Origin: DASUFE01 sp036274675
GTDB taxonomy: Bacteria; Pseudomonadota; Gammaproteobacteria; HTCC5015
Direction: 5' to 3'
DNA: 64,000 bases
Assembly: GCA_036274675.1 (NCBI GenBank)
Contig: DASUFE010000115.1
Location: 1 to 64,000, forward strand
The number at the start of each line of letters is the position of its first letter. Position 1 is the stretch's first letter. The translations under genes and the position numbers were made by a program. This document shows positions 19,096-27,987 of the stretch, one piece after another. The notes below the pieces were generated by a model. The model saw nothing but the letters and a program-made list of their open reading frames with translations. It did not search any database and had not been told where the DNA came from.

Positions 19096-19392
19096 ATGAA
19101 CAAAGCCACTAACAAAAAATCCATCGACCCCTCGGATCGCATTCCCACTCTGACGGAGATCGTGGGCACGTCGGATCGGCCGGTTCTCGAACCCTCCCTC
19201 GCGGCACCCCCAGCCCCCGACAAAGCTGCAAAGGCCTCGGCCGGCGGAGATTTACCGAAGGATCTGGCTGAGACCGTGGACCGTCTGGTCTACAAGGCGC
19301 TCTACCGCCAGCTTCCCGCGCTTAGCAAGGAAATCGGCGCCGAGATCATCAACACCCTCGAAAAACAGCTCCGCGACAAGAAATCCCGGTAA
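19096..19392 (+). CDS. small conserved protein between holC and valS
   Basis: Protein of 98 residues, not assigned to a function. It has a low-complexity Pro/Ala-rich N-terminal half and an amphipathic C-terminal helix (LPKDLAETVDRLVYKALYRQ and following). Short proteins of this kind are often found between holC and valS in gammaproteobacteria, so it is likely real. It lies 21 bases after holC. No membrane segment is present. Confidence 0.65.
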   Translation: MNKATNKKSIDPSDRIPTLTEIVGTSDRPVLEPSLAAPPAPDKAAKASAGGDLPKDLAETVDRLVYKALYRQLPALSKEIGAEIINTLEKQLRDKKSR

Positions 19393-19527
19393 TTTGCCGA
19401 AACAGTCCATCTTTGATCTTTTTGTACCCGCTTCGGCGCGACGCGCCTTGCGAAAGGGCGCTTTCCCTGCGCCTTATCCAGCTTTTTAAGGCCCGCAAGC
19501 CAACTCATTACTTGCCCCGCTTTCGGC

Positions 19528-19533
19528 TATAAT
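19528..19533 (+). promoter_or_regulatory. -10 element of valS
   Basis: A perfect TATAAT with a weak -35. The predicted start near 19540 leaves a leader of about 50 bases and supports the valS start at 19591 rather than 19543. Confidence 0.55.
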
Positions 19534-19590
19534 GCCGCGCTCGTGCGCCATTATGCGCAGCCACACAACCGCGATAACTTCGATAAAGGC

Positions 19591-22359
19591 ATGGAAAAGA
19601 CCTACAACCCCCAGGAAATAGAAAACCGCTGGTACCGTCAGTGGGAGCAAAACGACTATTTCCGGCCTTCGGGCCGGGGCGGTGCCTACTGCATCATGAT
19701 TCCGCCGCCCAACGTCACGGGCACCCTGCATATGGGCCATGCCTTCCAGCATACCTTGATGGATGCCCTCATCCGCTATCACCGGATGCGCGGCGACAAT
19801 GCGCTGTGGCAACCAGGCACCGACCACGCCGGCATCGCCACCCAGATGGTGGTGGAGCGCCAGCTGGAGGCCCAGGGCACTGGCCGCAAGCAACTGGGGC
19901 GTGCTGCTTTTATTGACAAGGTCTGGGCCTGGAAAGAGCAATCCGGCGGCACCATCAGCCGCCAGATGCGGCGCCTGGGTGATTCGCCGGACTGGAACCG
20001 CGAACGCTTTACCATGGATGAAGGCCTGTCCCGGGCTGTCACCGAAGTGTTCGTGCGTTTGCACGACGAAGGGCTGATTTACCGCGGCCAACGCCTGGTC
20101 AACTGGGACCCCGTGCTGCTGACCGCGATTTCGGACCTGGAAGTCAATTCCGTCGAGGAAAAAGGCAAGCTCTGGCACATCCGCTACCCTTTAAGCGGCA
20201 CCAAGGGCCACCTCGTGGTCGCAACCACGCGGCCTGAAACCATGCTCGGTGACACGGCCGTCGCGGTGCATCCGGAAGATGAACGTTATCGCAAGCTGAT
20301 CGGCCAGACGGTTGAGCTGCCACTAACAGGCCGGCGCATACCGGTAATCGATGACGATTACGTGGACCCGGCCTTTGGCTCGGGCTGCGTCAAGATCACG
20401 CCCGGCCACGATTTCAACGATTACGCCGTAGGCCAGCGGCACAAGCTGCCAATCATCAACGTCTTCACGCCGGATGCGAAAATCAACCGCGAGGCGCCCC
20501 CGGCGTATCAGGGCTTGGATCGCTTCGAGGCGCGCAAGCGCGTCATCGCTGACCTGGAAGCAGCGGGCCTGTTGGAAAAAATCGAGGAACACACGCTCAA
20601 AGTCCCGCGCGGCGAACGCACCAACTCCGTCATCGAACCTTACCTGACCAACCAGTGGTATGTCCGCACCAAACCGCTCGCAGAACCGGCGATACGCGCC
20701 GTCGAAGACGGGCGCATCCGTTTCGTACCGGAGAACTGGAGCAAGACCTACTTCAACTGGATGCACAATATTGAGGACTGGTGCATCAGCCGCCAGATCT
20801 GGTGGGGCCATCGCATTCCCGCCTGGTATGACAAGGATGGCAATGTCTACGTGGGCCACAACGAGACTGAAGTACGTCAGAAGCATGAGCTCAAACCCGA
20901 TGTCGCGCTGCATCAGGACGAAGATGTACTCGACACTTGGTTCTCATCGGCGCTATGGCCCTTCTCCACACTTGGATGGCCCGATAAGAAACCGGAACTC
21001 CAGACCTTTTATCCTTCCTCTGTGCTGGTGACCGGCTTCGATATTATTTTCTTCTGGGTCGCGCGCATGATCATGTTCGGCCTGAAATTCATGGACGACG
21101 TACCGTTCCGCGATGTTTACATCACGGGACTGATCCGCGACGAACACGGCCAGAAGATGTCCAAATCCAAGGGCAATATCCTGGACCCGCTGGACCTGAT
21201 GGACGGGATCGACCTGGAGGCGCTGGTCAAGAAACGCACCAGCGGCCTGATGCAGCCGGAGATGGCGAAGAAGATAGAACAGAACACGCGCAAGGCTTTT
21301 CCGCAAGGCATGCCGGGCTACGGCGCCGACGCGCTGCGCTTCACGCTGGCCTCGCTCGCGTCCACCGGCCGCGACATCCGTTTCGATATCCAGCGCATGG
21401 AGGGTTATCGCAATTTCTGCAATAAATTGTGGAATGCCAGCCGTTATGTGCTGATGAACACAGAGGACCAGGATACGGGTCTGGACCCCAAGGATCCCCT
21501 GGAGTTGTCGCTGGCGGATCGCTGGATCGTGTCGCAGCTGCAGATCACGGAACGGAATATTGGGCAACATCTGAATGAATACCGTTTCGACCTGGCCGCG
21601 ACAGAGCTCTACGAATTCACCTGGAACGAGTACTGCGACTGGTATCTGGAATTCTCCAAGCCATTGCTGCAGTCCGCCCAGGCATCGGCGGCCGCCAAGC
21701 GCGGCACCCGCCGCACCCTGGTGCGCGTGCTGGAAACGCTGCTGAGGCTGGCGCATCCGCTCATACCATATATTACTGAAGAGTTGTGGCAGCACATCGC
21801 ACCGCTGGCGGGTAAACAAGGCGCCACGATCATGCTGCAATCCTACCCGGAAAGCGACCCTGGAAAGATCGACGACAAGGCCGCGGCTGATATAGGCTGG
21901 CTGAAGCAGTTCGTCACCGGCGTACGCCGCATCCGCGCCGAAATGAATATCGCACCGGCCAAACTGCTGCCGGTGATTGTCCAGGGCGGAACCGCCCAGG
22001 AAAGTGCATTGCTGGCGCAATACAGCGAATATCTGAGCTCACTGGCGAAACTGGAATCGTTGACGCCCCTTGCTGCCGACGCCGCCACCCCCGAGTCTGC
22101 GATCGCGTTAGCCGGCGAAATGAAAATCCTGATACCGCTGGCAGGGTTGATCGACAAATCCGCCGAACTCAAACGCCTCGACAGGGAATTGCAGCGTTTC
22201 CGCCACGAACAGGAACAGATCGGCAACCAACTGCAAAACAAAAATTTTACCGACAAGGCGCCACCCGAAGTTATCGGCAAGAAACGCGAACGCCTGCATG
22301 AACTCGAACGCGCTCTAGGCGACCTGCAACGTCAGGCCGAGCGCATAAAGTCTCTCTGA
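19591..22359 (+). CDS. valS: valine--tRNA ligase
   Basis: Class I aminoacyl-tRNA synthetase with editing domain. The start MEKTYNPQEIENRWY gives 922 residues, normal for the family. The HIGH motif appears as HMGH near residue 47 and KMSKS at about 522-526. The connective editing domain (TTRPETMLGDTAVAVHPEDERY) removes mischarged threonine, and a C-terminal coiled coil begins near 850. The promoter evidence at 19528 and the conserved N-terminus exclude the 16-residue upstream extension. Confidence 0.97.
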   Translation: MEKTYNPQEIENRWYRQWEQNDYFRPSGRGGAYCIMIPPPNVTGTLHMGHAFQHTLMDALIRYHRMRGDNALWQPGTDHAGIATQMVVERQLEAQGTGRKQLGRAAFIDKVWAWKEQSGGTISRQMRRLGDSPDWNRERFTMDEGLSRAVTEVFVRLHDEGLIYRGQRLVNWDPVLLTAISDLEVNSVEEKGKLWHIRYPLSGTKGHLVVATTRPETMLGDTAVAVHPEDERYRKLIGQTVELPLTGRRIPVIDDDYVDPAFGSGCVKITPGHDFNDYAVGQRHKLPIINVFTPDAKINREAPPAYQGLDRFEARKRVIADLEAAGLLEKIEEHTLKVPRGERTNSVIEPYLTNQWYVRTKPLAEPAIRAVEDGRIRFVPENWSKTYFNWMHNIEDWCISRQIWWGHRIPAWYDKDGNVYVGHNETEVRQKHELKPDVALHQDEDVLDTWFSSALWPFSTLGWPDKKPELQTFYPSSVLVTGFDIIFFWVARMIMFGLKFMDDVPFRDVYITGLIRDEHGQKMSKSKGNILDPLDLMDGIDLEALVKKRTSGLMQPEMAKKIEQNTRKAFPQGMPGYGADALRFTLASLASTGRDIRFDIQRMEGYRNFCNKLWNASRYVLMNTEDQDTGLDPKDPLELSLADRWIVSQLQITERNIGQHLNEYRFDLAATELYEFTWNEYCDWYLEFSKPLLQSAQASAAAKRGTRRTLVRVLETLLRLAHPLIPYITEELWQHIAPLAGKQGATIMLQSYPESDPGKIDDKAAADIGWLKQFVTGVRRIRAEMNIAPAKLLPVIVQGGTAQESALLAQYSEYLSSLAKLESLTPLAADAATPESAIALAGEMKILIPLAGLIDKSAELKRLDRELQRFRHEQEQIGNQLQNKNFTDKAPPEVIGKKRERLHELERALGDLQRQAERIKSL

Positions 22360-22379
22360 CCCAATCCAGGAGAAATCAG

Positions 22380-23171
22380 GTGCAGGATTTTATTTTATAT
22401 ATACTCGCTGGCGGCTCCGTCGGTTTCGTTGTTGGAATGACGGGGGTCGGCGGCGGCTCTTTCATGACCCCGATTCTGTTGGGCTTTGGTTTCCCACCAA
22501 CGACGGCGATCGGCACCGACTTGCTATACGCGGCAATCACCAAATCCGGCGGTATCGTCACCCATGCCCGCCAAGGCTCGGTTGAGTGGAAAATTGTCGG
22601 CCTGCTCGTCGTCGGCTGCGTACCGGCTTCGATAATAATCACCCTGCTGCTCAGGCATTTCCAGAAAACCGGTTTCGATTTCACGGATCTACTCAAGCAG
22701 ACTCTGGGCATCATGCTGGTGCTGACTTCACTGGTTTTGCTGTTCCGGAGCTTCCTGATCAGGGAACGCCATCAACTGGCGGACAGTCATTCCGGTGTCG
22801 GCGAATTTGAACGCCGTCATGCCGGCTGGCTGACCATCCTGATGGGAATTTTTTTGGGTGTGGCAGTAACATTATCATCGGTTGGGGCCGGTGCTTTTGG
22901 AGCGACCGCTCTGATGATGCTGTATCCCCGCATGCCGATGATCCGCGTAATAGGTACCGACCTCGCCTACGCCGTGCCCCTGACGGCCGCCGCCGGTTTC
23001 GGCCATATGCAACTCGGCCATGTCGACTATCGTCTGCTGTTGAGCCTCATCATCGGCTCTTTACCTTGCATCTGGCTGGGGACCAAGGTTGCCGGCCTGG
23101 TTCCGGAAAAAATTATGCAGCGCATAATGGCCGCAATTCTTATGCTCCTCGGCTTGAAGTACGTACTGTAA
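22380..23171 (+). CDS. TauE/SafE family permease
   Basis: Inner-membrane protein of 263 residues with about eight helices. The N-terminal repeat contains GMTGVGGGSFMTPILL and the C-terminal half contains SSVGAGAFGATALMML, the paired signature of TauE/SafE (4TM repeat) proteins that export sulfite, sulfoacetate or related anions. The substrate cannot be told. It uses GTG with AGGAG 7 bases upstream and starts 20 bases after valS. Confidence 0.88.
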   Translation: MQDFILYILAGGSVGFVVGMTGVGGGSFMTPILLGFGFPPTTAIGTDLLYAAITKSGGIVTHARQGSVEWKIVGLLVVGCVPASIIITLLLRHFQKTGFDFTDLLKQTLGIMLVLTSLVLLFRSFLIRERHQLADSHSGVGEFERRHAGWLTILMGIFLGVAVTLSSVGAGAFGATALMMLYPRMPMIRVIGTDLAYAVPLTAAAGFGHMQLGHVDYRLLLSLIIGSLPCIWLGTKVAGLVPEKIMQRIMAAILMLLGLKYVL

Positions 23172-23208
23172 GACTGGAAACCCACTTCTTATCCGGCCCG
23201 GCCTGTAC

Positions 23209-23889
23209 ATGCTGCTCCGTGCTCTGCACCCCTGGAATCTGACGCCAGCTGAAGCGATTACCTTGCAGCTCCAGCTTGCAAAGCAGCTGCTCGACCGCGA
23301 CAACTTCGGCGCCATACGCTACATTGCCGGCATCGATGTCGGATTCGAAGATGAAGGGCGGGTCACCAAGGCTGCCGTCTGCGTACTGGCGATACCCGAA
23401 TTGCGGCTAGTCGAATCAGTGGTGGCAACGCGGGCGACCGACTTTCCCTACGTGCCTGGTCTGCTCTCGTTCCGTGAAATTCCCGCCATTCTTGAAGCCT
23501 TAAAGCAACTGCGCACTCTGCCAGACATGCTGTTCTGCGACGGCCAGGGCCGCGCCCATCCGCGCCGCCTGGGCATCGCCTCGCATCTAGGCCTGATCAC
23601 GGAACTGCCAAGCGTTGGCATCGCAAAATCCGTGCTATGCGGAACACATCAGCCGCCCGCCCAGGCCAAAGGCTCTCATACGCCGTTGATACACCGCGGC
23701 GAGATAGTCGGAGCCGCCCTGAGGACACGTGAAAATGTCAGACCGGTTTACGTATCGGCCGGGCATAAAATCAGCCTGCAGAGCGCTCTTGAATACGTAA
23801 TGCTGTGCGTGACCCGCTACAAACTACCGGAACCCACTCGCCTTGCAGATAAATTAGCTTCACACACCCCGAAGAAGCAACGCATGTAA
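23209..23889 (+). CDS. nfi: endonuclease V
   Basis: Deoxyinosine-specific nuclease that cleaves the second phosphodiester 3' of hypoxanthine in DNA. Length is 226 residues. AGIDVGF supplies the first metal aspartate, YVPGLLSFREIP is the substrate wedge (PYxP-like), LFCDGQGRAHPRRLGIASHLG the second acidic site, and GIAKSVLCG the conserved lysine segment. The start has no clear ribosome site and may lie a few codons downstream. Confidence 0.94.
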   Translation: MLLRALHPWNLTPAEAITLQLQLAKQLLDRDNFGAIRYIAGIDVGFEDEGRVTKAAVCVLAIPELRLVESVVATRATDFPYVPGLLSFREIPAILEALKQLRTLPDMLFCDGQGRAHPRRLGIASHLGLITELPSVGIAKSVLCGTHQPPAQAKGSHTPLIHRGEIVGAALRTRENVRPVYVSAGHKISLQSALEYVMLCVTRYKLPEPTRLADKLASHTPKKQRM

Positions 23890-24021
23890 CACTGCCAAGA
23901 CTTTTAAGTCTATTAATAGCAAAGCCGCCGAAAAATCCATCGATTTATCTCCCGCATCCGAAAATAGCCGCGAGCGGATAAATATTTTGTTCTTTTGGTC
24001 TTGGCATTGCGGCACCGGTTT

Positions 24022-24690
24022 CTAAAGCCCGGAAAAAACTGACTGCAAATATGACATTTCCCGTTGCTGAAAAGTCTTGAAGAATTCCGCTGAGCCCCGC
24101 ATTTTTTTGAAAGCTGCAACTCCGCGCTCAAGATAGTCCTGCAGCTCACCCAACCCCATTACTCGCGCCGGCTGCCGACACATTTTCAAGCCTAAAGTGA
24201 CAAATGGCTTGTGCACGATGGCCTCGATCTCCTCCCCAATTTCGAGCACCAGGGAGATTTGCCGGCGGTATTCCTCATGGGCGGCCATTGCGCGCTGTGC
24301 GCGCTGCATCATGGCGGCATCCGGCAGAGCGCCGGGCTCAGCCGTAACATCCAGAATTTCAGCCAGCCCGAGATCGAGCCTTATCGTCAGCAAGGAAAAT
24401 TCCACGGCCTGCGCGACGGCCTTTAATAGCCCCTCCGGCAGCACTCGCAACATAGTGGCTTCCGCCTTCTGCAATCCCAGTTCGCGATAGCATAGACTAT
24501 TAGGTCCGAACAGATCGTCGATCAGGAAATCCACTGCGGCTGCGTAGCGATTTTGGAGTCTCAAGTCCAGATATGCGGCATGCATGCGTTTGGAGCGCTG
24601 GGCGAGAATATGCATGGACCAGCGCTGATACAGGGGCGCCTGCCGGAGTTGCGCCTGGAGATCGGATAATTGCTGAAGTCCCAAATCCAA
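24022..24690 (-). CDS. conserved protein, probably FFLEELY-motif family
   Basis: Cytoplasmic helical protein of about 222 residues with no enzymatic motif. AAAVDFLIDDLFGPNSL occupies the place of the FFLEELY(G) motif that names a family of gammaproteobacterial proteins of unknown function, and the size fits. The frame opens right behind the stop of the upstream 70-residue gene. A TTG at 24690 is used here, but the exact start is uncertain. No terminator was seen. Confidence 0.65.
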   Translation of the reverse strand: MDLGLQQLSDLQAQLRQAPLYQRWSMHILAQRSKRMHAAYLDLRLQNRYAAAVDFLIDDLFGPNSLCYRELGLQKAEATMLRVLPEGLLKAVAQAVEFSLLTIRLDLGLAEILDVTAEPGALPDAAMMQRAQRAMAAHEEYRRQISLVLEIGEEIEAIVHKPFVTLGLKMCRQPARVMGLGELQDYLERGVAAFKKMRGSAEFFKTFQQREMSYLQSVFSGL

Positions 24691-24723
24691 TTCAAGAACC
24701 TGTTTCAGAGCTTCCGCACTTGT

Positions 24724-24936
24724 TTACAAACCACCGAAATGCAGTATCAGTTTGACTACGCCATACAGCACGGCGATGAACAACGCGGTGAGTATAAAAC
24801 CGGTGATTATGAAATGTACCGGTTTACCTTTTTCAAAATCGCGCCGGCGCACGCTTTCCTTCTGCACCCCGAAAAAGGACATCAGGACGCTCTTGCAAAT
24901 CTCCAGGATACCGATGCCTTTTTTCTGGTCGTCCAT
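24724..24936 (-). CDS. DUF2970 family small membrane protein
   Basis: Protein of 70 residues with one C-terminal membrane helix. SVLMSFFGVQKESVRRRDFEKGKPVHFIITG is the DUF2970 signature region and ALFIAVLYGVVKLIL is the helix. An AAGGAG site lies upstream and the ATG at 24936 is preferred to the TTG one codon earlier. It starts 19 bases after the MFS gene. Function unknown. Confidence 0.85.
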   Translation of the reverse strand: MDDQKKGIGILEICKSVLMSFFGVQKESVRRRDFEKGKPVHFIITGFILTALFIAVLYGVVKLILHFGGL

Positions 24937-24955
24937 CAAAACTCACTCCTTAGAT

Positions 24956-26209
24956 TTAACTCGTCCGGCGTGGCAGATGCAGCTTCAATAGCACCCAGCC
25001 GCCAATAGCCAGCAAAATAATAATCGCCAGCACCGAATAGCGGCTATTTCCTGTGACGGCGCCTATGGTGCCCATCAGGACCGGACCCAGCAGTACCGCC
25101 GTTTTGCCCAGCATATTGTAAAAACCGAAAAACTCGGTACTCCGTTCCGGAGGTACCAGGCTCGCATAAACGGCGCGGCTGAGCGCCTGTACGCCGCCCT
25201 GCACCAATCCGACTACTGCAGCCAAAACATAGAACTCAACTGCAGTATCCATGAAATAGGCCCACACGCAGAGCACAAGATAAACGGCCAGTGCCAACAG
25301 GATTCCGCTCTTGGAACCTATCCTTTCACCGAGCCGCCCATAGAAAATTGTTGCCGGGAAACCGACAAACTGGGTGATCAACAGCGCTGTGATCAGATCA
25401 TTGCTGTCGATGCCCACCGAAAGGCCGTAATCGGTCGCCATGCGGATGATTGTATCGATGCCGTCAATATAGAACCAGTATGCGAGCAGAAACTTGAATA
25501 CCAGGGGATTATCGCGGATATGGCCAAGCGTTGCCTGCAGCTGCTTGAAGGATGATGCCAGAATATTGCCAGTCACCGGCCGATGTGCGGCCGCTTCAAT
25601 ATGCGTCGAGAGCAGTGGAATGCTGAATGCAGCCCACCACAAGGCGGTCAACAGAAAAGACCAGCGCACCGCATCGAGCGCACCGGGAAAGCCAAACCAT
25701 TGGGGATGCAGTGACATGAGAATACAAAATGCAAACAGCAGGCCTCCGCCCAGGTAACCCAGGGCGTAACCTCCGGAGGAAATGCGTTCGTAATAGGCTG
25801 CAGGCACGATGCCAACCAGCATTGCATCGTAAAACACCATGCTTCCCATGAAACCTATGCCGGCGATCAGGAAACAGGCCAAACCGAACATCCAGGAATC
25901 CTCTGCCAGAAAGAACAGACCACCCGTGCCGGCGACGCCGATCAGGGTAAAAATCAGCAAAAAGAGTTTTTGTTTTCCAGTCTGGTCTGCCATTACCCCC
26001 AGAATCGGACCCAGCACGATGATAGCGAAACCTGACAGCGAATTGGCCAGTCCCAGATAAAAGGTGCTGACCGTATTTCCAAGGTCGACAGCGAGCACCT
26101 GTTTGTAGAAAACCGGAAAGAAGCCGACCAGCACAACGGTTGCAAAAGCCGAATTAGCCCAGTCATAGAACATCCAGGCCAACGCTTTTTTGCGGTCATA
26201 ATCGAGCAT
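24956..26209 (-). CDS. MFS transporter, Atg22/UMF1 type
   Basis: Twelve-helix major facilitator of 417 residues. The start AWMFYDWANSAFATVV is the hallmark of the Atg22/UMF1 group of putative effluxers. GVMADQTGKQK is the loop 2-3 motif and a long cytosolic loop follows helix 6. The substrate is unknown (amino acids in the fungal relatives). It is first of a three-gene minus-strand unit with DUF2970 and the FFLEELY-like gene. Confidence 0.88.
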   Translation of the reverse strand: MLDYDRKKALAWMFYDWANSAFATVVLVGFFPVFYKQVLAVDLGNTVSTFYLGLANSLSGFAIIVLGPILGVMADQTGKQKLFLLIFTLIGVAGTGGLFFLAEDSWMFGLACFLIAGIGFMGSMVFYDAMLVGIVPAAYYERISSGGYALGYLGGGLLFAFCILMSLHPQWFGFPGALDAVRWSFLLTALWWAAFSIPLLSTHIEAAAHRPVTGNILASSFKQLQATLGHIRDNPLVFKFLLAYWFYIDGIDTIIRMATDYGLSVGIDSNDLITALLITQFVGFPATIFYGRLGERIGSKSGILLALAVYLVLCVWAYFMDTAVEFYVLAAVVGLVQGGVQALSRAVYASLVPPERSTEFFGFYNMLGKTAVLLGPVLMGTIGAVTGNSRYSVLAIIILLAIGGWVLLKLHLPRRTS

Positions 26210-26271
26210 ATCGGGTACAGCCCCCCAGAAAACGCAAAGTTTGGATTTTACTCGGGCATCTTAAAAACCAA

Positions 26272-26294
26272 AAGCCCCGACATGGGCGGGGCTT
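26272..26294 (-). terminator. intrinsic terminator after the TonB-like gene
   Basis: AAGCCCCG/CGGGGCTT stem (8 bp, 7-base loop). The minus strand continues TTTTGGTTTTT. It closes the 26383-27576 transcript. Confidence 0.7.
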
Positions 26295-26382
26295 GGTTAT
26301 TTGCTGATCCACATAAACCGGTTTTATTGCTGCAACAACGAAGTAGGAGGGCGTTGTCCGCGATAGACAAGGCAAAGCACTG

Positions 26383-27576
26383 CTACTGCAATTTAAAGAC
26401 TACCTTCTTTTCCACATCCTTGGTGTCAACCGCTACGCCATTGACGACGCGTGGCTGGAATTTATATTTCTTGACCGCACTGATTACCGAATCATTGAAT
26501 ATTTCCTCGGGTTCAGCCTGGGTTATCTGAATGGAATTCTCATCCACATCCCCGGTCTTGGTCACAATGAATTTAACGGTAACAAATCCTTCGATGTTGC
26601 GTCGGATCGCGCGCTGCGGATAACTCGCCGGGGCGCCTACGATCTGCCGTAGCGGAGTATTGGTTGCGCTCTCAGCCCCACCACCAGCTGTGGTTTTTCG
26701 CGCAGCCAGCGTGGCCTGGACGCGGGTAATACCACCGGTGACCGAACTCAGGCATTCCTCCAGGCCCCCCAGTACCGTATCGATCTTCTTCGCAGTGACC
26801 CCATCCTGCTGCCTGCCCTGCGCCAGCAGTTGCCGACGCTGCGACAAGGCTTCCTGTTTGAGTTTCTCGGCCTCGGCCGCCAGCGACTGTATCTGGCCAA
26901 CGGTCTGGCTTCCATAGGAATCCTTATCGTTGATCAGATTTTCCGCGCCGCGACACTGGCGGTCGGACTGGCTCAAACTGTCCAGCACGACCTTGAATGC
27001 GCTTTCCCCATCCTTGGCCGATATCTGCAACTGGCCCTTGTACTCCAATTCCGCCTGCTTGATATCGGCTTCCAGCCGGTCGCACAAGCGGATTTCATAG
27101 GAATTCTCATATACGTCGAGCACGCTCTGGCTGATGGCCAGGGCGCCTTCCTTATACTGCTGGTAACGCTGGTACTTCTGTCGAGCCTCATCAAAGGCTG
27201 CGTTGGAAATCAATACACGCGCTTCGGAACATTCCCGCAGACCGCTCTCGAACAGGGGAAGGGCTTCGGCGCGCTCCAGATCGTTCTTGACTATGTTGCA
27301 GAAATCCAGGACCTGGGTGACAGCCGGGTCATTGGAATTCAGGAGATTCGGTTCGAGGGCGATGGCCTTGTTCAGCAACGCCGTATAGGCCTTGAAATGG
27401 GTCTGCGCTTGCTCAAGATTTTCCCGCCGCAGCTGCTTTGCGGTACGGCATTCGCGCGAAGCTTCGCGTATAAGCGATTTTACATCCTCTGCTTGTCCGA
27501 ATGTGGACGAAGTCGGGATGAGAAAACTTACTGTTATGGCGAGAATTATGACTGAAGCAGGCTGAACACGAATCAT
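26383..27576 (-). CDS. exported protein with C-terminal TonB domain
   Basis: Protein of 397 residues. The ATG at 27576 (preceded by GGGTGA) begins a signal peptide (about 1-27). A long helical region with repeated cysteines at SRECRTAK, LDFCNIV, LRECSEA and RQCRGA follows (about 30-290), then a C-terminal TonB domain. The TonB part is seen as YPQRAIRRNIEGFVTVKFIVTKTG and VISAVKKYKFQPRVVNG. Classic TonB has an uncleaved anchor and a Pro-rich spacer, and both are missing. The protein therefore probably works in the periplasm next to the energised complex encoded upstream. Its own promoter is at 27847-27875. Confidence 0.8.
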   Translation of the reverse strand: MIRVQPASVIILAITVSFLIPTSSTFGQAEDVKSLIREASRECRTAKQLRRENLEQAQTHFKAYTALLNKAIALEPNLLNSNDPAVTQVLDFCNIVKNDLERAEALPLFESGLRECSEARVLISNAAFDEARQKYQRYQQYKEGALAISQSVLDVYENSYEIRLCDRLEADIKQAELEYKGQLQISAKDGESAFKVVLDSLSQSDRQCRGAENLINDKDSYGSQTVGQIQSLAAEAEKLKQEALSQRRQLLAQGRQQDGVTAKKIDTVLGGLEECLSSVTGGITRVQATLAARKTTAGGGAESATNTPLRQIVGAPASYPQRAIRRNIEGFVTVKFIVTKTGDVDENSIQITQAEPEEIFNDSVISAVKKYKFQPRVVNGVAVDTKDVEKKVVFKLQ

Positions 27577-27846
27577 ATAGTCACCCAAATTAAAAGCTTT
27601 GCCTTGTCATCATATGGGCCAACCCGTAGAAAAAATCAAGACTCAACTAAAAATCGACTGCCTAGGTTTTGGAAATGGTTATCTCCTGAACTTCTGCGGC
27701 ATTCACGGGCTGTCCGTGATCTCCTAGGGCTTGTTTGGATTCAGCGACGACTTTTTACCCGCTGTTGCTCGAATAACTTGGGCCGGATCGAGCTTTATTG
27801 ACTATTGGATTGGATGCAGCGCCCTTAGGTTTTGGTAAGGACTTGG
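27577..27846. other. long leader region without a gene
   Basis: About 260 bases between the promoter at 27847 and the TonB-like gene. It holds a short hairpin (CACGG/CCGTG around 27707-27718), two CCTAGG sites, and a stop-bounded fragment reading QALGDHGQPVNAAEVQE on the minus strand that looks protein-like but is under 35 codons. No complete gene is supported. Confidence 0.4.
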
Positions 27847-27875
27847 ATCATAACATAGGGCCAATTTACTGTAAA
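27847..27875 (-). promoter_or_regulatory. sigma-70 promoter of the TonB-like gene
   Basis: On the minus strand TTTACA (27875-27870), 17-bp spacer, TATGAT (27852-27847). This is the best sigma-70 match I found in the window. The predicted start near 27840 gives a leader of about 260 bases. Confidence 0.6.
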
Positions 27876-27987
27876 ACCAGCCTAAATGTGGATTAAAGAA
27901 GTGGGGGCGATACAACCGTAAACACTCTTGCCAGGCGGCTCCCGCAGTGTAGTAGGGCGCAGGAGCCGTCAGGAATTCAGGCATGGC

